A stretch of DNA of 64,000 bases, from contig NZ_LT977071.1 of assembly GCF_900250075.1 (NCBI RefSeq), forward strand, positions 1,488,941-1,552,940. Direction: 5' to 3'. Both the position numbers and the translations under genes were made by a program. The stretch's first letter is position 1; every line of letters starts with the position of its first letter. The stretch comes from Cupriavidus taiwanensis. GTDB lineage: Bacteria > Pseudomonadota > Gammaproteobacteria > Burkholderiales > Burkholderiaceae. Of the stretch, positions 26,049-35,074 are shown piece by piece. Under the pieces are notes generated by a model that saw only the letters and a program-made list of their open reading frames with translations, was not told where the DNA came from and did no database searches.

Positions 26049-27311
26049 TCAGCGCGCCGGCAGGATCTTGCCCGACACTGTACCGAAGCCGACGCGATAG
26101 CCGTCGCCCTGGCAGTAGCCGGTCATGATCACGTCGTCGCCGTCCTGCAGGAAGCTGCGCTGGCTGCCATCGGCCAGCGTCAGCGGCTCGGCGCCGTTGC
26201 GGGTCAGCTCGAGCAGGCTGCCGTAAGAGTCCGGCGTGGTGCCGCTGATCGTGCCCGAGCCCATCAGGTCGCCCACGCGCACATTGCAGCCCGACACCGT
26301 GTGGTGCGCCAGCTGCTGCGCCATGGTCCAGTACATCGCCTTGAAGTTGGTGCGGCAGATGGTGCTGGGGGCCGCTGCGCCTGCGGGCTGCAGCGCGACT
26401 TCCAGCGCGATGTCGTAGGCGTTCTTGCCTTGCTGCTGCAGGTAGGGCAGCGGCTCGGGCGATTGCGCGGGATTGTCGCGGCGGAACGGCTCGAGCGCTT
26501 CCATGGTGACCACCCACGGCGAGATCGAGGTACCGAAGCCCTTGCTGTTGAACGGCCCCAGCGGCACGTATTCCCATTGCTGGATATCGCGCGCGCTCCA
26601 GTCGTTGAGCAGCACCATGCCGAACATATGCGCCGGCGCGTCGGCGGTGCTGACCGGCTCGCCCAGGGCCGAGGGCTTGCCGACGATAAAGCCCATCTCC
26701 AGCTCGAAATCCAGCTTGCGGCAGGCGCTGAAGACCGGGCGCGCCTCGTTCGGCAGCTTGATCTGACCATTGGGGCGATGCAGCGGCGTGCCGCTCACCA
26801 CCACCGAGCTGGCGCGGCCGTTGTAGCCGATCGGGATTTCCAGCCAGTTCGGCAGCAGCGCATTGTCCGGATCGCGGAACATGCGGCCGACGTTGGTGGC
26901 GTGCTCCTTCGACGAATAGAAATCCGTGTAGCCCGGGATCTCGACCGGCAGGTGCGGCGTCGCGGCCGACATCGGCACCAGTGCCCGGTCGCGCAAGGCC
27001 GCATTGTCGCGCAAGGCGGCATCGGCACCGGACAGCAGCGCCGTCAGGCGCCGGCGCGTTTCGCTCCAGACCGGCTGGCCCAGCGCGATGAAGCGATTGA
27101 GACTGGCCGCGGCAAAGGTGCCCCGGGCCGCTTCAGGCAGCAGGCCGGCCTGGTCCAGCGCGTCGAGGTCCACGACCTGGTCACCGATGGCAACGCCGAC
27201 TCGGGGCGCCCGGCCTTGGGTGGAAAACACGCCGTAGGGCAGGTTTTGCAGCGAAAAATGGGTGTTGCCGTCGTTGGCGCTGTCGATCCAGCTGGTTTGG
27301 GGGGCGGTCAT
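26049..27311 (-). CDS. fahA: Fumarylacetoacetase
   Basis: This 420-residue enzyme hydrolyses 4-fumarylacetoacetate to fumarate and acetoacetate, the last step of tyrosine and phenylalanine catabolism. The metal and catalytic residues appear in YTDFYSSKEHATNVGRMFR (Asp of the metal site and catalytic His), FELEMGFIVG (two Glu) and LLNDWSARDIQQWEYVPLG (Asp). Length matches the eukaryote-like FAH. It lies 119 bp downstream of hmgA on the same strand. Confidence 0.96.
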   Translation of the reverse strand: MTAPQTSWIDSANDGNTHFSLQNLPYGVFSTQGRAPRVGVAIGDQVVDLDALDQAGLLPEAARGTFAAASLNRFIALGQPVWSETRRRLTALLSGADAALRDNAALRDRALVPMSAATPHLPVEIPGYTDFYSSKEHATNVGRMFRDPDNALLPNWLEIPIGYNGRASSVVVSGTPLHRPNGQIKLPNEARPVFSACRKLDFELEMGFIVGKPSALGEPVSTADAPAHMFGMVLLNDWSARDIQQWEYVPLGPFNSKGFGTSISPWVVTMEALEPFRRDNPAQSPEPLPYLQQQGKNAYDIALEVALQPAGAAAPSTICRTNFKAMYWTMAQQLAHHTVSGCNVRVGDLMGSGTISGTTPDSYGSLLELTRNGAEPLTLADGSQRSFLQDGDDVIMTGYCQGDGYRVGFGTVSGKILPAR

Positions 27312-27379
27312 CGGGATACTCCGAAAATTTTGTTGGCACTTGTCACATGCGGTGACGCGTCACGCCTGGCGGGCGCCTG

Positions 27380-27402
27380 CCCTCTCCCGCAAGCGGGAGA
27401 GA
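27380..27402. repeat. Dispersed GC hairpin repeat, copy 2
   Basis: CTCTCCCGC (27382-27390), AA, GCGGGAGAG (27393-27401) form a perfect hairpin within the hmgA-fahA gap. The same core occurs at 1117-1139. Inside an operon it could lower expression of fahA relative to hmgA. Confidence 0.6.
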
Positions 27403-27430
27403 GAAAACCGGGCGGGCCAGGCGGCCGGAA

Positions 27431-28750
27431 TCAGCGGGTGTTCGGGTTGAAATGCTTCTTCAGGCCTTGCCAGCAGGTGTAGTACTCCTGCTGCAGCGAC
27501 GCCGACTGCGCCGCGTACGGCGTCGGGCGGATCACGCCCGGCGTTTCGAACATGAACGCCATGGTGTTTTCGATGTGGTGCGGCGTCGAGGTGTCGGCAA
27601 CGCTGGCCTTCTCGAACGTTTCCGCATCCGGGCCGTGGCCGCTCATGCAGTTGTGCAGGCTGGCGCCGCCGGGCGCGAAGCCTTCGGCCTTGGCGTCATA
27701 GACGCCGGAAATCAGGCCCATGAACTCGCTGGCGATATTGCGGTGGAACCAGGGCGGGCGGAACGAGTCCTGCATGGCCAGCCAGCGCGGCCCGAAGATG
27801 ACGAAGTCGATGGTGTCGACGCCCGGCGTATCCGACGGCGATTGCAGCACCAGGAAGATCGACGGGTCCGGATGGTCGTAGCTGATCGAACCGATGGTGT
27901 TGAAGCGGCGCAGGTCGTACTTGTACGGCGCGTAGTTGCCATGCCAGGCCACCACGTCGAGCGGCGAGTGGCCGATGTCGGCGCGCCACAGGTTGCCCTG
28001 GAACTTGGCCACCAGCTCGAACGCGCCTTCGCGGTCTTCGTAGCTGGCCACCGGTGTCAGGAAGTCGCGCGGATTGGCCAGGCCATTCGAGCCGATCACG
28101 CCCAGGTCGGGCAGCCGGAACAGCGCACCGTAGTTCTCGCAGATATAGCCGCGCGCCTCGCCGTCGGGCAGCTCCACGCGGAAACGCACGCCGCGCGGGA
28201 TCACCACGATCTCGTGCGGCTCGACTTCCAGGCGGCCCAGTTCGGTCACCATCAGCAGCCTGCCCTGCTGCGGCACGATCAGCATCTCGCCGTCGGCATT
28301 GTAGAAAAAGCGGTCCTGCATCGAGCGGTTGGCCAGGTACAGGTGGATGCCGCAGCCGGTCATCGCCTCCGGGCCGCCATTGCCCGCCATGGTGACGATG
28401 CCATCGACAAAGTCGGTCGGCACCGAGGGCATCGCCGGCGGGCTCCAGCGCATCTGGTTCGGCGACGGCGGCACCTGGTCGAAGCGGCTCAGGAAACGCG
28501 ACTGTTCGATCAGCGTGAACGGCTTGTGCATTGCCGCCGGGCGGATGCGGTACAGCCACGAGCGGCGGTTGTGCGCGCGCGGCGCCGTGAACGCCGTGCC
28601 GGACAACTGCTCGGCATACAGGCCATAGGGCGCGCGCTGGGGCGAGTTCTGGCCGACCGGCAGCGCGCCGGGCAGTGCCTCGGTGGCGAATTCATTGGCG
28701 AAGCCGGACATATAGCCGTGCTCGGCAAGCTGGGTATGCGTGAGGTCCAT
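27431..28750 (-). CDS. hmgA: Homogentisate 1,2-dioxygenase
   Basis: This 439-residue non-heme Fe(II) enzyme opens the homogentisate ring to maleylacetoacetate. The iron ligands are visible: His and Glu in [16 protein letters not shown], and the second His in [11 protein letters not shown]. The N-terminus [19 protein letters not shown] is very typical. It is upstream of fahA; no maleylacetoacetate isomerase is in the window. The promoter region holds an interrupted inverted repeat at 28812-28847. Confidence 0.97.
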   Translation of the reverse strand: MDLTHTQLAEHGYMSGFANEFATEALPGALPVGQNSPQRAPYGLYAEQLSGTAFTAPRAHNRRSWLYRIRPAAMHKPFTLIEQSRFLSRFDQVPPSPNQMRWSPPAMPSVPTDFVDGIVTMAGNGGPEAMTGCGIHLYLANRSMQDRFFYNADGEMLIVPQQGRLLMVTELGRLEVEPHEIVVIPRGVRFRVELPDGEARGYICENYGALFRLPDLGVIGSNGLANPRDFLTPVASYEDREGAFELVAKFQGNLWRADIGHSPLDVVAWHGNYAPYKYDLRRFNTIGSISYDHPDPSIFLVLQSPSDTPGVDTIDFVIFGPRWLAMQDSFRPPWFHRNIASEFMGLISGVYDAKAEGFAPGGASLHNCMSGHGPDAETFEKASVADTSTPHHIENTMAFMFETPGVIRPTPYAAQSASLQQEYYTCWQGLKKHFNPNTR

Positions 28751-28811
28751 GGTGTGGTCTTGCGTCTCCGGGGTGGGTCCATCAGCGCAGCGCTGGCCGC
28801 ACGGCGCTTGA

Positions 28812-28847
28812 ATTACGTATTGTGCAATGAATTTACCATATCGTAAT
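28812..28847. promoter_or_regulatory. Inverted repeat upstream of hmgA
   Basis: ATTACG (28812-28817) and CGTAAT (28842-28847) are perfect 6-bp arms in an AT-rich island 62-97 bp before the hmgA start. It may be an operator for a homogentisate-responsive regulator, which is not in the window. Confidence 0.45.
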
Positions 28848-29050
28848 CACCGAAGCCGGGCGTGTCAAACCGCGGAGGCGCGCGGGCAGCACGCGGCGCT
28901 CTTGCAGTTGTAGGCGGCGAATCGGGAAATGGGGAGGACGCCGCTGGGGGTGCCAGGAGCGGAATAAGACAGTAAGGCTTGAAAGCGCCGGCTCAGGCAG
29001 TCAGGCCTGCGGCGTCATGGCTGTCCGGTGCCAGAAACGGCTCTCGGGAC

Positions 29051-29089
29051 AAAAGCGGCTCGGCGCGCGCCGGAGGGCACGCGCCGCTT
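29051..29089 (-). terminator. Possible terminator of the XRE regulator
   Basis: On the minus strand an AAGCGGC/GCCGCTT stem with a GC-rich interior is followed by TT. It lies about 70 bp past the stop of the XRE gene. Confidence 0.4.
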
Positions 29090-29161
29090 GCGGAGGGTGG
29101 CCTGGAGGCCCGCCGCCGGACCGGCCCGCACAAGCATGCGAGCGGCCAGGCAGAAGGCGGA

Positions 29162-29545
29162 TCAGACCGGTTTGTGGCCCTCGCCGGTGCCGGGGCCGAA
29201 ACCGCCGCCGGAGGCCGGTGTCGCGGCCGGTGCCGGCGCGCTGCCAGCGGGCTGACCGGCCATCGAGGCAGCGGTCACGCCGCCGTTGCGGCTGGCAATG
29301 AAAGCGTTGACGTCAGCGGCAAGGTGCTGCGGCGCCAGCACCACTTCGAGGCCCAGCGCCTCGCAGGCCGCCAGGAAGGTCGACATGCGGGGGTCGGCCT
29401 GACCTGATTCTGCCCGGAGGTAAGCCTCCCGGGAAATGCCCGCCTTGCGGGCAACGTCCTCCTGCTTGAGCTTGCGCGCGCGGCGCAGCGCCCGCAGTTG
29501 CCGGAACGGTTCGCTAGCGCCTCTCGGCACGGCTGTACTGTTCAT
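29162..29545 (-). CDS. XRE-family helix-turn-helix regulator
   Basis: This 127-residue protein has an N-terminal HTH_3 domain: RALRRARKLKQEDVARKAGISREAYLRAESG, then MSTFLAACEALGLEVVLAP, a HipB-like arrangement. The C-terminal third is a flexible Ala/Gly/Pro tail ending GTGEGHKPV. No toxin-like partner is adjacent, so it is probably a stand-alone regulator. It is divergent from the TetR gene across 338 bp. Confidence 0.82.
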   Translation of the reverse strand: MNSTAVPRGASEPFRQLRALRRARKLKQEDVARKAGISREAYLRAESGQADPRMSTFLAACEALGLEVVLAPQHLAADVNAFIASRNGGVTAASMAGQPAGSAPAPAATPASGGGFGPGTGEGHKPV

Positions 29546-29883
29546 GTCGGTCTCCAGTCACCAGTGAAAAAAAGTGCGCGGACGTGCATTCGAGTATAGA
29601 GCACGCAAAGCGTTCCGTATGTAACCGCCGAAACACTTTGTGCAGATTTATTGCTGGCCCGTCATCTTGCGCCGGCATCTACCGGAACGAGCCCCTCCAA
29701 GCGTCGGACAGAGCACAACACCTTCCCGCCGCCTTGACAGTAACGAGCCCTCGGAATTTGCGTTGACGTCACATGCATAGCTGTATGACGTTATGGCCTC
29801 CCCAGCACAACAACGCAAGTCGGGGCAACTACCATGCATCCGGTTTCGTTGACAAACCGACCGGTCGTGCTATTCTTCGCTGC
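29546..29883. other. Divergent intergenic region, XRE / TetR
   Basis: This AT-richer 338-bp stretch carries the promoters of both regulators and the TetR operator at 29854-29871. Small frames here have no recognisable features. Confidence 0.55.
29854..29871. promoter_or_regulatory. TetR operator, site 1
   Basis: AAACCGACCGGTCGTGCT contains the perfect palindrome CGACCGGTCG (29858-29867). It ends 12 bp before the tetR start, overlapping its likely core promoter (TTGACA at 29849-29854), so it should give autorepression. A matching site lies at 30569-30588. Confidence 0.75.
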
Positions 29884-30498
29884 ATGCAGAAAGGACATCT
29901 CACCCGCAAAGCCATCATCGAGCAGGCGCTGGACGCCGCCGCCAAGGTCGGCTTCGAGCAGTTGTCGCTGGCCACGCTGGCGGCCGACACCAATATGTCC
30001 AAGAGCGGCCTGTATGCGCACTTCAAGTCCAAGGAGATGCTGCAGCAGGCGGTGCTGGACCTGGCGGTGGAGCGTTTCGGCGACATCGTGATCCGGCCGG
30101 CGATGCGCCAGCCGCGCGGCATGCCGCGATTGCAGGCGCTGTTCGAAGGCTACCTGGAATGGCTTGGCGGCACGGTGACGCAGGGGCGGTGCCTGTTTAC
30201 CGCGCTGGGGCAGGAGTATCGCGACCGCCCCGGCTCTATCCGCGACCTGGTGGTGCAGTCGCTGAAGGACTGGCACAGCACCATCGCGCGGGTGGTGGGG
30301 GACGCCATCGAGGAAGGCCAGTTCGGGCCGCACGTCGACCCGCGCCAGTTCGCCTTCGAGCTGTCCGGCATCGGCATGGCCTTCCAGCAATCGTTCAAGC
30401 TGCTGGGGCGCCAGGATGCGGAAACGATGGCCCGGCACGCCTTCGCGGCCCTGGTCGCGCGCGCCGCGGCGGACGCGACGCATCCCGCGAAGACATGA
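29884..30498 (+). CDS. TetR-family transcriptional repressor
   Basis: This 204-residue regulator has a TetR helix-turn-helix (TRKAIIEQALDAAAKVGFEQLSLATLAADTNMSKSGLYAHFKSKEML) and a ligand-binding C-terminal domain (TetR_C with GCLFTALGQEYRDRPG-like segments). ATG 29884 is chosen because the frame upstream contains the operator. Near-identical operators stand before this gene and before the alpha/beta hydrolase, which points to control of both. The inducer is not predictable. Confidence 0.92.
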   Translation: MQKGHLTRKAIIEQALDAAAKVGFEQLSLATLAADTNMSKSGLYAHFKSKEMLQQAVLDLAVERFGDIVIRPAMRQPRGMPRLQALFEGYLEWLGGTVTQGRCLFTALGQEYRDRPGSIRDLVVQSLKDWHSTIARVVGDAIEEGQFGPHVDPRQFAFELSGIGMAFQQSFKLLGRQDAETMARHAFAALVARAAADATHPAKT

Positions 30499-30516
30499 CA
30501 TCGGCGCCGGCGCTAT

Positions 30517-30556
30517 CCCGCCGGCAGGCAGCAAACCGCTCCGGCGGGCTTTTTTT
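30517..30556 (+). terminator. Rho-independent terminator of tetR
   Basis: CCCGCCGG (30517-30524) pairs with CCGGCGGG (30541-30548) and is followed by CT plus a run of seven T. It begins 19 bp after the tetR stop, separating tetR from the hydrolase. Confidence 0.85.
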
Positions 30557-30568
30557 GCACGGAAAAAA

Positions 30569-30588
30569 AGCACGACTGGTCGGTCTTT
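30569..30588. promoter_or_regulatory. TetR operator, site 2
   Basis: The reverse complement of this site, AAGACCGACCAGTCGTGCT, matches site 1 at 16 of 18 aligned bases. It includes the near-palindrome CGACTGGTCG (30573-30582), and lies about 80 bp before the hydrolase start. Confidence 0.72.
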
Positions 30589-30665
30589 AAAGAAGCGCGA
30601 GACGCCGCCGGCCAGCCCGGTTCCGATGACGCCGCGCAATCCAGAATCCATTGGAGGTGCAGCTC

Positions 30666-31682
30666 GTGACGCAAGCAGTCTCTTCTCCTTCCCCTGTTTC
30701 CCCTTCCCCCGCTGTTGCGGCGACGGCTTCGCGCGCCCCCGATGCGTCGGCCCCCGCCAGCCGCGACGGCGCCTTGCAGCGTGCCCTGATGGGCTTGCAG
30801 CGCTTGCGCTGGCAAGCCGGCAGCGTGCTGATGCCCGCGGCCACGGCACGCCGGCTCGAGCGCATCTGGTTCAGCCCACCGCGGGGCGTCGCTACCTCCG
30901 CGGCACGGCACGCGCTGGACCGCGCGCGCGCCGACTGGGCGCTGGTGACCGGCCACGGACCCAGCCGGCGCGTGCGGGTCTACCGCTGGGGCAGCGCCGG
31001 GCCGGTGGTGCTGCTCGCCCATGGGTGGGGCGGCCATGCGGGCCAGTGGCATGCGGTGATCGACGGCCTGCTGGCAGCGGGCATGCGGGTGGTCGCCTTC
31101 GATGCGCTGTCGCACGGCGCCTCCGATGCCGGCGCGCGCGGCGCCGCGCAGAGTTCGGTGCTGGAAATGTCGCGCTCGCTGCTGGCGGCAGCCTGGCATG
31201 CCGGGCCGGTCCATGCCGTGGTGGCGCATTCGCTCGGCGGCGCGGCCGCGGCGCTGGCGCTGCGCGAAGGCCTGCCGGCACGCACCGCGGTGCTGCTGGG
31301 CGCGCCCGCCGACATGCGCGCGGCATGCGCCGCGCTGGCGTGGCAGCTGGGCGTGGCGCCGGCGGTGCTGGGCCGCATGCAACGCCACAGCGAACGCTGG
31401 CTGGGCATGCCATGGGCGGCCTTCAACGTGCCGGACCTGGGTCGCGCGCGCCCGGTGCCGCCTACGCTGGTGATCCATGACCGCGACGACAAGGAGGTGC
31501 GCTGGGAAGACGGCGCGGCCATCGCCGGTGCCTGGCCTGGCGCGCGGCTGGAGACCACCACCGGCCTCGGCCATCGCCGCATCCTGCGCGATCCCGCGGT
31601 GATCCAGCGCATCGCCGAATTCATCCGGCCGCCATCCGGGCCGCGCCAGCTGCCGGTATCCGCCGGCCTGGCCGTGGCCTGA
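30666..31682 (+). CDS. Alpha/beta-fold hydrolase
   Basis: This 338-residue protein has the alpha/beta hydrolase pattern: AHGWGGHAGQW (oxyanion loop), nucleophile Ser in AHSLGGAAAAL, Asp in HDRDDKEV and His in GLGHRRIL. The substrate is unknown. The GTG at 30666 is chosen because GGAGG lies eight bases upstream; TTG 30651 and GTG 30657 are weaker options. The N-terminal 50 residues are Ala/Ser/Pro-rich and variable. It has its own TetR operator and a DUF2917 gene 14 bp downstream. Confidence 0.87.
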   Translation: MTQAVSSPSPVSPSPAVAATASRAPDASAPASRDGALQRALMGLQRLRWQAGSVLMPAATARRLERIWFSPPRGVATSAARHALDRARADWALVTGHGPSRRVRVYRWGSAGPVVLLAHGWGGHAGQWHAVIDGLLAAGMRVVAFDALSHGASDAGARGAAQSSVLEMSRSLLAAAWHAGPVHAVVAHSLGGAAAALALREGLPARTAVLLGAPADMRAACAALAWQLGVAPAVLGRMQRHSERWLGMPWAAFNVPDLGRARPVPPTLVIHDRDDKEVRWEDGAAIAGAWPGARLETTTGLGHRRILRDPAVIQRIAEFIRPPSGPRQLPVSAGLAVA

Positions 31683-31696
31683 ACCAGGAGACCATC

Positions 31697-32029
31697 ATGT
31701 ACCTGGCAAGCAACGATATGACCGCCACCCTGCCCGCCCGCAGCTCGCTGCGGCTGGTCGCCGGGCCCGGCGAACGGGTGGCGGTGCGCTGCACCGCCGG
31801 CGAACTGTGGCTGATCCGCGATGGCGATCCGAAAGACACGGCCCTGACCGCAAGCGAGTGCTTTACGCTGTCCGACGCCGGCCATGTCGAGCTGTATGCG
31901 ATCACCGCCGCCTCCCTGCATGTCAGCCGCTGCAAGGCGGCGCCCGGCCCGGTTCGCGACCCATGGCGGCAGCGCCTATCGCGCTGGTTCGGCCCGCGCA
32001 GCCACGGCTATACCGGCGCCAGCCGCTGA
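31697..32029 (+). CDS. DUF2917-family protein
   Basis: This 110-residue protein contains the DUF2917 pattern: RLVAGPGERVAVRCTAGELWLIRDGDPKD and LTASECFTLSDAGHVELYAI, a cupin-like beta sheet. Function is unknown. AGGAG before ATG 31697 and a 14-bp gap after the hydrolase suggest a two-gene operon under TetR control. Confidence 0.82.
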   Translation: MYLASNDMTATLPARSSLRLVAGPGERVAVRCTAGELWLIRDGDPKDTALTASECFTLSDAGHVELYAITAASLHVSRCKAAPGPVRDPWRQRLSRWFGPRSHGYTGASR

Positions 32030-32189
32030 CACGAGCCCCCACCCTGTCTGCCATCCGCCGACAAGCCCTGCCAGCTTGCCGCCCCAGGGCGTTGGTGGAT
32101 GGGTGTGCGTCATGGCGGTTAATTGCGCAATTGCCATGGCAAGCGTCGCTGACCTTGCCGCCCGCCCCCGGATACCTGCCGACGCAACC

Positions 32190-33845
32190 TCAGCCATCTT
32201 CGCCAAGCAGCATCTCGCGCAGCCGGAACTTCTGGATCTTGCCGGCGGGCGTGGCCGGCAGCGCGTCACGCACCACCAGCTTCTCCGGGATGTATTGCAG
32301 CGCCATCTTCTGCTGCCTGAGCCAGTCGACCATGCCGGCCATGTCGATCGACTGCCCCGGGCGTGGCACGACGAAGGCGCAGGCACGCTCGCCCAACCGC
32401 GCATCGGGATAGGCCACGATCGCCACCTGCGCCACCGCGGGATGCCGGTACAGCAGGGTCTCGACTTCCAGCACGGGGATGTTCTCGCCGCCGCGAATGA
32501 TCACGTCCTTGCTGCGGCCGGCGATGCGCAGGTAGCCGTGCGCGTCCAGCCGCGCCAGGTCGCCGGTGTCGAACCAGCCGTCGGCATCGGTGCTGTTCAG
32601 GTGCGGCCGCTTCAGGTAGCCGCCGAAATTCGAACAGGCCCGCACCAGCAGGCGCCCGGTCTGCCCCGCGGGCAGGTCCGCGTCGGCGCCGTCCACCACC
32701 CTTAGCTCCACGCCGGGCAGCGGGCAGCCGTCGGTGGTCGAGGCACGCGTGTCGGGATCGTCCGGCAGGGTCGTGGTCACGGCGCCGTTCTCCGACATGC
32801 CCCATGCCGAGACGATCGTGGCGCCCAGCGCCGAGCGCGCGCGCTCCACCAAGGCCCCCGGGATCGGCGCCCCAGCGCACAGGAAGGTGCGCAGGCTCGG
32901 CACGGGCGTGCCGGACTCCGCCACCACGCGGGCCAGGTCGGTCAGGAACGGCGTCGAACCCATGGTGAAGGTCACACCTTGCTCGCGGATAAGCGCCGCC
33001 GCGCGCGCCGGGTCCCAGATATCCTGCAGCACCGCATGCGCGCCCAGCATCACCGGCATCATCAGGCCGTACATGAAGCCGGTCTGGTGCGCCATCGGCG
33101 AGGCCATCAGCACTACGTCGTCGCCGGTGAGATGGAGCCGGCCGGCATAGGCGACGATGTTGGAGAACAGCGTGTTCGCGGTATGCATCACGCCCTTGGG
33201 TTCGCCGGTGGTGCCGGAGGTGTAGATCAGCTGGGTGACGTCATCCGGACCGGGGCGGCTACCCAGCAGGATGGCGGCGGCATCGGCGTCGTCCTCCCAA
33301 AGCGGGCCGCTCAGCAGCGCCTCGAAGCTGTCGCTGTCGTCGTCGCCGCCGTCGCCGTCCACGGCGACGACATGACGCAGCGCGGGCAGCGCATCGCGCA
33401 AACCCCGCAGCATGTGCGCATGATCGAAGCCGCGGAACATCTTCGGCACCACCACCACCTTGCTTTGCGCGTGCGCCAGCATGAACGACAGCTCGCGCTC
33501 GCGGAAGATCGGCATGACCGGGTTGAGCACTGCGCCCAGCCGCGCGCAGGCCAGGTACAGCACGCTCAGGTGCCAGCCGTTGGGCAGCTGGCATGAGACC
33601 ACGTCGCCGGTAACGATGCCGAGGCGGGAAAGCCCTAGCGCCACGCGATCGGCCATGCGCGCCAGCTCCCGCCAGGTGAAGCGCGTCACCTGTTGACGTT
33701 CGATGCTGAGGGCCGTCAACGCGGTTGCGTCGGGCCGTTCCCGCACGCATGCGGCAAGATAGTCGTTGATGGTACGGTCCTGCCAGTGCCCGGCGGCAAT
33801 GCTGGCGGCACGGCGCGGCGCGATCAGTACGGCGTCGAAATCCAT
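32190..33845 (-). CDS. aliA: Cyclohexanecarboxylate-CoA ligase (AMP-forming)
   Basis: This 551-residue ligase activates a ring acid to its CoA ester at the expense of ATP. The P-loop is LIYTSGTTGEPKGVMHT; the adenylation core has SAWGMSENGAVTTTLP and GWFDTGDLARLD; the catalytic Lys lies in ATPAGKIQKF near the C-terminus. The aliA assignment rests on context: it is the last gene of an operon with badH, badI and an acyl-CoA dehydrogenase, the alicyclic-acid pathway known from Rhodopseudomonas. GAGGAGA fixes the start. Confidence 0.85.
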   Translation of the reverse strand: MDFDAVLIAPRRAASIAAGHWQDRTINDYLAACVRERPDATALTALSIERQQVTRFTWRELARMADRVALGLSRLGIVTGDVVSCQLPNGWHLSVLYLACARLGAVLNPVMPIFRERELSFMLAHAQSKVVVVPKMFRGFDHAHMLRGLRDALPALRHVVAVDGDGGDDDSDSFEALLSGPLWEDDADAAAILLGSRPGPDDVTQLIYTSGTTGEPKGVMHTANTLFSNIVAYAGRLHLTGDDVVLMASPMAHQTGFMYGLMMPVMLGAHAVLQDIWDPARAAALIREQGVTFTMGSTPFLTDLARVVAESGTPVPSLRTFLCAGAPIPGALVERARSALGATIVSAWGMSENGAVTTTLPDDPDTRASTTDGCPLPGVELRVVDGADADLPAGQTGRLLVRACSNFGGYLKRPHLNSTDADGWFDTGDLARLDAHGYLRIAGRSKDVIIRGGENIPVLEVETLLYRHPAVAQVAIVAYPDARLGERACAFVVPRPGQSIDMAGMVDWLRQQKMALQYIPEKLVVRDALPATPAGKIQKFRLREMLLGEDG

Positions 33846-33896
33846 GGCGGTCTCCTCGTTGTTATGTGCTGCCAGTCGTTGCTGCCAGTCGTTGCG

Positions 33897-35048
33897 TCAG
33901 GCTGGCACCGCCTCGCGCCCGGCGCGGGTGCGCGCGATGATGGTCTTCATGATCTGCGCGGTGCCGTCGCCGATCTGGAAGCCGAGCACGTCGCGCAGGC
34001 GCTGCTCCATCACGCCGCGGTCATAGCCGCCGTGACCGAACGACAGCAGGCACTGGTGCACCACGTCGTACGCCAGCTTGGGTGCCCACCACTTGCACAT
34101 CGCGGCTTCGGCGGTATGCGGCAGGCCGCGGTCCTTCAGCCACAGCGTCTGCAGGCACAGCAGCCGCGCGCCCTGCACCTGGGTCTCGAAGTCGGCCAGC
34201 GGGTGCGACACGCCCTGGAACGCCGACAGCGGCTTGCCGAAGGCCTGGCGCTCCGCCACATAGGTCCAGGTCTGGTCCAGCGCTGCCTGGGCCACCGCCA
34301 GCACCTGCAGCCCGATCAGCGCGCGCGAGAAGTCGAAGCCCTGCATCACCTGCACGAAGCCCTCCCCTTCCTTGCCCAGCAGGTGGCTGGCCGGCACGCG
34401 CACGTTCTCGAAGAAGATCGAGCCGCGCCCGATGGCGCGCTGGCCGTGGCAGTCGAAGCGGCTGCGCGTGATGCCCGGCAGCTCCATCGGCACCAGCAGT
34501 GCCGACACGCCGCGCGCTCCCGACTCCACCGAACCGCTGCGCGCGAACACCACTGCGGCATCGGCCTGGTCGGCGGCGGAGATCGAGGTCTTCTCGCCAT
34601 TGAGCACATAGTGGTCGCCATCGCGCTCCATGCGCAGGCGCAGGCTGGCCGCGTCGGAGCCGCCGCGCGGCTCGGTCAGCGCGATCGCCAGCAGCGCCTC
34701 GCCGCGCGTCAGGCGCTGCAGCCAGGGGCCGGCGATCTCCGGCCGCGCGTGATGCGCCAGGATCTGCCCGTTCAGCGAGGCCAGCAGGTTGATATACGAC
34801 AGGCTCAGGTCGGCGCGCGCCACCGCTTCGTGGATCACGCCGGCCGCGAGCGAGCCCAGGCCCTGCCCGCCATACTGTTCCGGCAGCTCGGGCGCGATAA
34901 AGCCCATCTCGCCCATCTCTCGCATCAGCGCGCGGTCGAGCACGCGGGTGCGGTCGCGCTCCAGGCAGCCGGGTGCGACGCGCGCGTCGGCAAAGCGGCG
35001 CGCGTGTTCCGCCAGCGCCATCAGGTCTTCGTCAAGGTAGGGATTCAT
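33897..35048 (-). CDS. aliB: Cyclohexanecarboxyl-CoA dehydrogenase (acyl-CoA dehydrogenase family)
   Basis: This 383-residue flavoprotein oxidises cyclohexanecarboxyl-CoA to the 1-ene. It has the FAD/substrate motif LTEPRGGSDAASL, GEKTSIS, and a C-terminal RDVLGFQIGDGTAQIMK. In most acyl-CoA dehydrogenases the last motif reads EGT with a catalytic Glu; here it is DGT (Asp near 361). It begins at ATG 35048; the long upstream frame is a shadow of badI. It sits 26 bp downstream of badI and 51 bp upstream of the ligase. Confidence 0.88.
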   Translation of the reverse strand: MNPYLDEDLMALAEHARRFADARVAPGCLERDRTRVLDRALMREMGEMGFIAPELPEQYGGQGLGSLAAGVIHEAVARADLSLSYINLLASLNGQILAHHARPEIAGPWLQRLTRGEALLAIALTEPRGGSDAASLRLRMERDGDHYVLNGEKTSISAADQADAAVVFARSGSVESGARGVSALLVPMELPGITRSRFDCHGQRAIGRGSIFFENVRVPASHLLGKEGEGFVQVMQGFDFSRALIGLQVLAVAQAALDQTWTYVAERQAFGKPLSAFQGVSHPLADFETQVQGARLLCLQTLWLKDRGLPHTAEAAMCKWWAPKLAYDVVHQCLLSFGHGGYDRGVMEQRLRDVLGFQIGDGTAQIMKTIIARTRAGREAVPA

Positions 35049-35074
35049 GTTCGTCTCCGCGCGGTTGGGCCGGC

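Larger units (their letters stand above)
28751..29161. other. Gene-free stretch upstream of hmgA
   Basis: These 411 bp hold the hmgA promoter region with an inverted repeat (28812-28847) and, towards the XRE gene, a hairpin that may terminate that gene (29051-29089). Reading frames here are low-complexity and I do not support any as a gene. Confidence 0.6.

Noticed and set aside
28979..29407. 142-residue plus-strand frame opposite the XRE gene
   Set aside because: It is Gly/Arg-rich and lies partly antisense to a clear helix-turn-helix protein.
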